A stretch of 9,457 nt of DNA from CAYYKK01 sp964467935 (GTDB lineage Bacteria > Myxococcota_A > Polyangia > Polyangiales > Polyangiaceae), in contig CAYYKK010000295.1 in the NCBI GenBank assembly GCA_964467935.1, positions 1 through 9,457 of the forward strand, written 5' to 3'. Below, piece after piece: positions 5,180 through 9,457 of this stretch. The notes under the pieces were generated by a model. It was not told the DNA's origin. It did no database searches and saw only the letters and a list, made by a program, of their open reading frames with translations. The position numbers and the translations under genes are program-made. Numbering within the stretch: position 1 is the first letter of the stretch; the number at the start of each line of letters is the position of its first letter.

Positions 5180-6649
5180 TCAGTGCGGGATGAGCCCGGC
5201 GAACCAAGCCCCGCCGACCGCGAGCACCGCGATCACGACGACGACGAGCACGGCCTTGATGGCCCCGCCCCCGCCCTCCTTCGCCGGCGTGCGACCCGAC
5301 CTCGGCGCGCCGCCGGCGGCGAGGTAGCTCGGCACCTGGGGCACCGACTGCCGACCCGCGGCCTGCGAGGACGGCGGCGGCGTCGAGTCCGTCGCCGCGG
5401 GGGAGGACGTGGAAGGGCCGGCGTCGACGTCCGAGGGCTCCGGGGACGACCCTCCGTCTTCGAGCGCAGAGAGATTGCCGATCTGGATCCCGCTGATCGT
5501 CTGGCGGAGGTTCAGCTCCTCGCGCGAGGGCTTGCCGGCAGGGACGGAGCTCATCTCGTCGGCCCAATTGCCGATGTCCTCGAAGCCGAGCTTGAGCGGC
5601 TCGTCGGCCTTCGCCGCCTGGGCCTGCGCGGCGGCCCCCTTGTTGTCTTGGAGCGAGGTGAACTCGAACAAGGCCTCCTCGATCAGCTTGTCGATGATGC
5701 TCGCCTTGTTGGGCGACGCCTTCTTGCGAAGCGACATCGCGCCGCGCACCAGCTCGGCGATGTCGAACGAGCTGACGGGCTTGCCATAGCGGTAGAGGAA
5801 GCTCGTGAGGTCGCGGCCCAAGTCGCGCGCGGAGCTGTAGCGGGTCTTGATGTCCTTCGCGAGCGAGCGACGGATGATCCGATCGAGCTCCTCGGGGACG
5901 TCCTTCCGCATCGCCGCCAGGGCGGGAACGTTGGCCTGTTGCACCTGCTTCACAGTTGCAAAATCGGTGTCACCGAGGAACAACCGCTTACCGGCGAGCA
6001 GCTCCCAGAGGATGATGCCGACCGCGAAGATGTCCGTGCGGTGATCGACCTCCTCGCCCAGCGCGGCCTCCGGAGAGAGGTAGCTGAACTTGCCCTTGAT
6101 GATGCCGGGCTCGCTCTTCTCGAGCTGGCTCGACGCCTTCGCGAGGCCGAAGTCCACGATCTTCACCTCGCCGAACTTCGTGATGAGGATGTTCGGGGGC
6201 GACATGTCGCGGTGGACGATGTGGAGGGGCTCGTCGTTGGTCCCGACGAGCTCGTGCGCGTAGGTGAGGCCTTCACAGATGCGCACGGCGATGAGCACCG
6301 CGATCTCGACGGGGAACGAGCGCCCCGCGTTTCTCAGGTAGTCGACGACCGCCTTCAAGTCGGCGCCGTCGACGTACTCCATGACGATGAAGTAGGCGTT
6401 GTCGCCGACGCCGATGTCGAACGTCTGCACGCAGTTCGAGTGCGAGAGGTGCGCGCCGAGCCGCGCCTCGTCGAGGAACATCGAGATGAACCGCTTCTTC
6501 TCGCTGAGGTGCGGCAGAACGCGCTTGATCGCGACGCGCTTCTTGAACCCCTCGATGCCAGCGCTCTCCGCGACGAACACCTCGGCCATGCCGCCCGAGG
6601 CGAGCCGATCGATGACTCGATACCGCTGCTGCTGGTGCGACTCCGTCAT
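5180..6649 (-). CDS. Tail-anchored serine/threonine protein kinase (PknB/Hanks type)
   Basis: The 489-residue protein has an N-terminal kinase domain (about 10-290) facing the cytoplasm. It carries a glycine loop 'LASGGMAEVF' (16-25), VAIK with K42, the helix-C glutamate E61, catalytic loop H146-R-D148-M-S-P-P-N153, metal-binding D166-F-G, and 'YLSPEA' in place of the usual APE. All key residues are present, so it should be active. The loop has Ser where Ser/Thr kinases usually have Lys (HRDLKP), a variant I know from many myxobacterial kinases. Residues about 355-460 are Ser/Pro/Gly-rich and likely disordered. One membrane segment (466-486) is followed by only three residues, so there is no outside sensor domain. 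The last gene of a possible glgB-unknown-kinase transcript, it starts 68 bases after the unknown gene. The ATG at 6649 has no clear ribosome site. It may control glycogen metabolism (inference). Confidence 0.95.
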   Translation of the reverse strand: MTESHQQQRYRVIDRLASGGMAEVFVAESAGIEGFKKRVAIKRVLPHLSEKKRFISMFLDEARLGAHLSHSNCVQTFDIGVGDNAYFIVMEYVDGADLKAVVDYLRNAGRSFPVEIAVLIAVRICEGLTYAHELVGTNDEPLHIVHRDMSPPNILITKFGEVKIVDFGLAKASSQLEKSEPGIIKGKFSYLSPEAALGEEVDHRTDIFAVGIILWELLAGKRLFLGDTDFATVKQVQQANVPALAAMRKDVPEELDRIIRRSLAKDIKTRYSSARDLGRDLTSFLYRYGKPVSSFDIAELVRGAMSLRKKASPNKASIIDKLIEEALFEFTSLQDNKGAAAQAQAAKADEPLKLGFEDIGNWADEMSSVPAGKPSREELNLRQTISGIQIGNLSALEDGGSSPEPSDVDAGPSTSSPAATDSTPPPSSQAAGRQSVPQVPSYLAAGGAPRSGRTPAKEGGGGAIKAVLVVVVIAVLAVGGAWFAGLIPH

Positions 6650-6657
6650 GGTGCCCG

Positions 6658-6671
6658 ATTAGTACACAAAA
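6658..6671 (-). promoter_or_regulatory. AT-rich -10-like element before the kinase gene
   Basis: On the minus strand TTTTGTGTACTAAT (complement of 6658-6671) is a sharp AT-rich island in GC-rich DNA, ending eight bases before the kinase ATG. TGT-ACTAAT or TACTAAT resembles an extended -10 with several mismatches, and no good -35 is seen. If used, transcription would begin close to the ATG and give a leaderless message, which would explain the missing Shine-Dalgarno sequence. Confidence 0.25.
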
Positions 6672-6717
6672 CCCGGGGCCTTTGCCGCGGATTCTCTCGC
6701 GCTCTCGGCGCCTCCGG

Positions 6718-7275
6718 TCACCGCGACCGGGCGCGTCGGGTCCCCTTGAGGGTCGGCCGCGCCTCCTCCGGGATCGTCGGCGGCGCCGGCGGAGGAGGCG
6801 GCGGGAGCTTCGACCGGCCGGCCTGCGATTCGGGCCGATAGAGCGGCAAGGTGAGCGTCACGGTCGATTCGGACACGTCGAGGACCTGACGAGACAGCTC
6901 ACGCAACGACGCCGGACGATCGAACGCCGGTGGTGGCGGGACGGTGTCGCCGCCGCGGCTCACGGGCGCGAGCTCGGGCGGGAGCGCGCCATCGCGCGTC
7001 TCGACTTGGAAGATCATGCCGGTGCGGAGCAGCTGCGATCGGCCCGTGTCGGCGTCGTGCTTCACGAACAGCGCGGCGGCGCCCAAGAGCAGCTCGCCCG
7101 CGAGCCCCCCCTCCTGCGTGAGGTCGAGGCACGCGACGAACTGGGCGCCGATGCACTGCCGGATGTCGGCGGGGACCATGCCCGTGGGCGAGATGATCCA
7201 GCGACACACGCCACCCTCGTCGAGGAGGTACGTGCACGTCTTCGTGTGAACGGCGTACGCGACCTCGGGTCCCAC
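6718..7275 (-). CDS. Protein of unknown function between glgB and the kinase
   Basis: The 185-residue product is not a family I recognise. Residues 1-95 look like a compact, mostly beta domain with four cysteines (C14, C24, C41, C49) and the blocks 'TCTYLLDEGGVCRWIISP', 'ADIRQCIGAQFVACLDL' and 'LLRTGMIFQVE'. A proline-rich stretch (113-117), a short segment 'ASLRELSRQVLDVSESTVTLTLPLY', a hexaproline run (158-163) and a basic end (RRARSR) follow. No signal peptide or membrane segment is seen, so it is probably cytoplasmic. The start is GTG at 7273-7275, 13 bases after the glgB stop and without a clear ribosome site, so translation probably depends on coupling to glgB. A later start at Met33 would cut into the cysteine-bearing domain. 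Its position suggests a partner or adaptor for GlgB or the kinase, but nothing in the sequence proves it. Confidence 0.75.
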   Translation of the reverse strand: MGPEVAYAVHTKTCTYLLDEGGVCRWIISPTGMVPADIRQCIGAQFVACLDLTQEGGLAGELLLGAAALFVKHDADTGRSQLLRTGMIFQVETRDGALPPELAPVSRGGDTVPPPPAFDRPASLRELSRQVLDVSESTVTLTLPLYRPESQAGRSKLPPPPPPAPPTIPEEARPTLKGTRRARSR

Positions 7276-7288
7276 GCGACGAGTACTA

Positions 7289-9457
7289 TCAGGAACCGTC
7301 CTCGGGCGCCTCGGTTCCCTCGGCCACGACCGGAGGGGGCACCTCGCTCGCGACCGCGACCTCGCCGCGCGCGCGACGCTCCTCCTCCGCGAGCCGCGCT
7401 TCCTTGATCGCGCGCTCGGCGAGCAGGGCCTCCTTCTCCTCTCGGATTTCGGCGAGGGTGGGCTCGTCGTCGTCCTCGGGGACGAAGAGCAGCGCCGAGA
7501 GCGGCGGCAGAGTGACGGAGATCGACTGAGCGAAGCCGTGCGAAGGGTGCGGGTCGTGCCGCACGACGCCCAGGTTGCCGACGTTGGTGCCGCCGTACAC
7601 CTCCGCGTCGGAGTTGAGCACCTCTCGGTACGCGCACGCGCGCGGCACGCCGAGTCGATACCCGGGTCGCACGATGGGCGTGAAGTTCGCGACGAACACC
7701 ACGTGCCGGCCGGTCTGCCGCCGCTCGAGCTTGCTCGCGGGGAAGCGCACGAACGAGGCGACGCTCTGGGGCGCGTCGTTCGCGTCGATCCAGCGAAACC
7801 CGGCGGCGTCGCCGTCGAGCTCGTAGAGCGCGGGGGTCGCTCGATAGAACGCGTTGAGATCGCGCACGAACGACTGGATGCCTCGGTGACCCGCGTGGTC
7901 GAGCAGCGGCCACTCGAGCTCGCGCTCGAAGCTCCACTCGGAGATCTGCCCGATCTCCCCGCCCATGAAGAGGAGCTTCTTTCCCGGGTGACACCACATG
8001 TACGCGAAGAGGGCGCGGAGGCTCGCGCGCATGCGCCAAGGATCGCCGCTCATCTTGCCGAGGAGCGATCGCTTGAGGTGCACGACCTCGTCGTGCGACA
8101 GGGGCAAGAGGAAGCGCTCGCTGTACGCGTACATCAGGCCGAACGTGAGCAGCCCGTGGTGGTAGGAGCGGTAGATGGGATCGAGGGCGAAGTACTTCAG
8201 CGTGTCGTGCATCCAGCCCATGTTCCACTTCACGTCGAAGCCGAGGCCCCCCGCGTAGGTGGGGCGCGTCACGCCCGGCCACGTGGTGGACTCTTCCGCG
8301 GCGACGATCGCGCCAGGGAAGCGAGCGTGGACGCGATCGTTGAGCTCGCGCAGAAGCTCGACCGCCTCGAGGTTCTCGCGGCCGCCATAGCGGTTCGGGA
8401 GCCAATCGCCCTCGTGGCTCGCCGAGTAGTCGAGGTAGAGCATGCTCGCGACGGCGTCGACGCGCAGGCCGTCGACGTGGAACTCCTCGAGCCAGTAGAG
8501 CGCGCTCGAGACGAGGAAGTTGCGAACCTCGTTCTTGCCGTAGTCGAAGATGAACGTCTCCCAGTGCTTGTGCTCGCCGCGCCGCGGATCGCCGTGCTCG
8601 AAGAGCGGCGTCCCGTCGAAGCGCCCGAGCGCCGCGGCGTCCTTCGGGAAGTGCGCCGGCACCCAGTCGAGCAGCACGCCGATGCCGCGTTGATGGAAGC
8701 GATCGACGAGCAGGCGCAGCTCGTCGGGCGTGCCGAGCCGGCTGGTCGGCGCGAAGTAGCCGGAGACCTGGTAGCCCCACGAGCCGTCGTACGGGTGCTC
8801 CATCACGGGGAGGAGCTCGACGTGCGTGAAGCCCATGTGCGCGACGTACTCGACGAGCTCGTCCGCGAGCTCGACGTAGGAGAGCCAGCGCGTGCGCTGC
8901 GCCTCGTCGGGCTCGGGGTGGCCGTCGTCGATCTCCCGAGGCTTGCGCCGCCAGGAAGGCAGGTGCACCTCGTAGATGCTCATCGGCTTCGCGAAGAACG
9001 GGCTCGACGCGCGCGCCTGCATCCACGCGTCGTCGCCCCAGACGTGCTTGGCGCGCGTGACGACGGAGGCGGTCTCGGGGCGGAGCTGCATCGCGCGTCC
9101 GAACGGATCGCTCTTGTGGATGGTCGCGTGGAGCGTCCTCAGCTCGAACTTGTACTGTGCGCCCTCGCCGACGCCCGGGACGAAGATCTCCCACACGCCG
9201 CCGTCGAGCCTCCGCATCGCCGCGTTCTTGCCTTGCCAATCGTTGAAGTCGCCGATGACGCGCACCGCGACCGCGTTCGGAGCCCAGACGGTGAAGCTCG
9301 TGCCCGCGACGCCCTCGATCTCGCGGAGGTGCGCGCCCAGGTGATCGTGGATGCGCTCGTGCTTGCCCTCGCCGAAGAGGTGCAGATCGAGCGAGCCGAT
9401 GGTCGGCGTCTGGAACGCGTAGGGGTCGTGGGCGACGTCGACGCGACCGTCCGGATA
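7289..9457 (-). CDS. glgB: 1,4-alpha-glucan (glycogen) branching enzyme, N-terminus cut by window edge
   Basis: GlgB makes alpha-1,6 branches in glycogen by cutting an alpha-1,4 chain and re-attaching it. The frame is open to the right edge. The 722 residues present begin 'YPDGRVDVAHDPYAFQTP', so about the first 100 residues, including the gene start, lie outside; ATG 9265 is internal. The CBM48 domain spans about 15-130 ('SFTVWAPNAVAVRVIGDFNDWQG'). The GH13 barrel follows with 'SIYEVHLPSWRR', 'ILPVMEHPYDGSWGYQ'-type region, nucleophile Asp334 in 'GLRVDAVASM', acid Glu in 'AAEESTTWPG' (388-389), and H455-D456 in 'LPLSHDEVVH'. The C-terminal beta domain ends near 'LPPLSALLFVP' (660). Unusually, 62 more residues follow: a charged helix rich in Glu, Arg and Ala, then a Pro/Val/Glu tail. 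It is first in the minus-strand group with the unknown gene and kinase. Confidence 0.96.
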   Translation of the reverse strand, partial: YPDGRVDVAHDPYAFQTPTIGSLDLHLFGEGKHERIHDHLGAHLREIEGVAGTSFTVWAPNAVAVRVIGDFNDWQGKNAAMRRLDGGVWEIFVPGVGEGAQYKFELRTLHATIHKSDPFGRAMQLRPETASVVTRAKHVWGDDAWMQARASSPFFAKPMSIYEVHLPSWRRKPREIDDGHPEPDEAQRTRWLSYVELADELVEYVAHMGFTHVELLPVMEHPYDGSWGYQVSGYFAPTSRLGTPDELRLLVDRFHQRGIGVLLDWVPAHFPKDAAALGRFDGTPLFEHGDPRRGEHKHWETFIFDYGKNEVRNFLVSSALYWLEEFHVDGLRVDAVASMLYLDYSASHEGDWLPNRYGGRENLEAVELLRELNDRVHARFPGAIVAAEESTTWPGVTRPTYAGGLGFDVKWNMGWMHDTLKYFALDPIYRSYHHGLLTFGLMYAYSERFLLPLSHDEVVHLKRSLLGKMSGDPWRMRASLRALFAYMWCHPGKKLLFMGGEIGQISEWSFERELEWPLLDHAGHRGIQSFVRDLNAFYRATPALYELDGDAAGFRWIDANDAPQSVASFVRFPASKLERRQTGRHVVFVANFTPIVRPGYRLGVPRACAYREVLNSDAEVYGGTNVGNLGVVRHDPHPSHGFAQSISVTLPPLSALLFVPEDDDEPTLAEIREEKEALLAERAIKEARLAEEERRARGEVAVASEVPPPVVAEGTEAPEDGS

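Noticed and set aside
5159..6841. A 560-codon plus-strand frame opposite the kinase gene
   Set aside because: The kinase has every catalytic motif in order, and the antisense product is an Arg/Leu/Val-rich shadow.
7062..9239. A second 725-codon frame overlapping glgB on the same strand
   Set aside because: GlgB motifs prove the other frame. This product is Arg/Ala/Pro-rich and has no motif.
9263..9265. ATG 9265 as the start of glgB
   Set aside because: The frame is open to the window edge and the 64 codons before it encode typical GlgB sequence ('DPYAFQTP', 'LDLHLFGEGKHERI', 'FTVWAPNA').

Overview
The window is GC-rich (roughly two thirds G+C) bacterial chromosome with dense genes and uniform codon use. 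The gene set points to a myxobacterium-like deltaproteobacterium (Myxococcota, probably Polyangia). The evidence is a surface lipoprotein with a Gly/Ser/Thr-rich linker and the Cys-rich 'CGDG.VN...E.CD.G' repeat typical of that phylum, a serine/threonine kinase with the catalytic loop variant HRDMSPPN, an initiation factor IF3 with a long C-terminal tail like the Dsg protein of Myxococcus xanthus, and lineage-type small lipoproteins. The phylum assignment is an inference from protein features only.

Layout, left to right. (1) Bases 1-295 hold the C-terminal end of a probable alpha/beta hydrolase on the plus strand. It converges on a 405-residue secreted lipoprotein on the minus strand (292-1509), and the two stop codons share one CTAG. 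(2) A 162-base divergent spacer (1510-1671) leads to thrS (1672-3741, threonyl-tRNA synthetase) and infC (3837-4556, IF3). The 95-base thrS-infC junction carries a strong non-terminator hairpin, and a hairpin also sits just before the thrS start. An intrinsic terminator follows infC directly, so rpmI and rplT do not follow it. (3) A small 121-residue lipoprotein (4668-5033) ends at two tandem hairpins, the second of which is a terminator. (4) On the minus strand, read right to left, are glgB (glycogen branching enzyme, start beyond the right edge, stop at 7289), an unrecognised 185-residue protein 13 bases downstream, and a tail-anchored serine/threonine kinase (6649-5180). These three could form one transcript.

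How the genes fit together. thrS-infC is a translation module whose order is conserved in many bacteria but which is cut short here. glgB, the unknown gene and the kinase suggest a link between glycogen branching and kinase signalling. M. xanthus offers a precedent, since the kinase Pkn4 is encoded beside phosphofructokinase and controls glycogen use. I found no mobile element, CRISPR array, tRNA or rRNA. The points most worth a second look are the glgB-unknown-kinase cluster, the two RNA hairpins flanking thrS, the IF3 tail, and the insertion in the ThrRS catalytic core.
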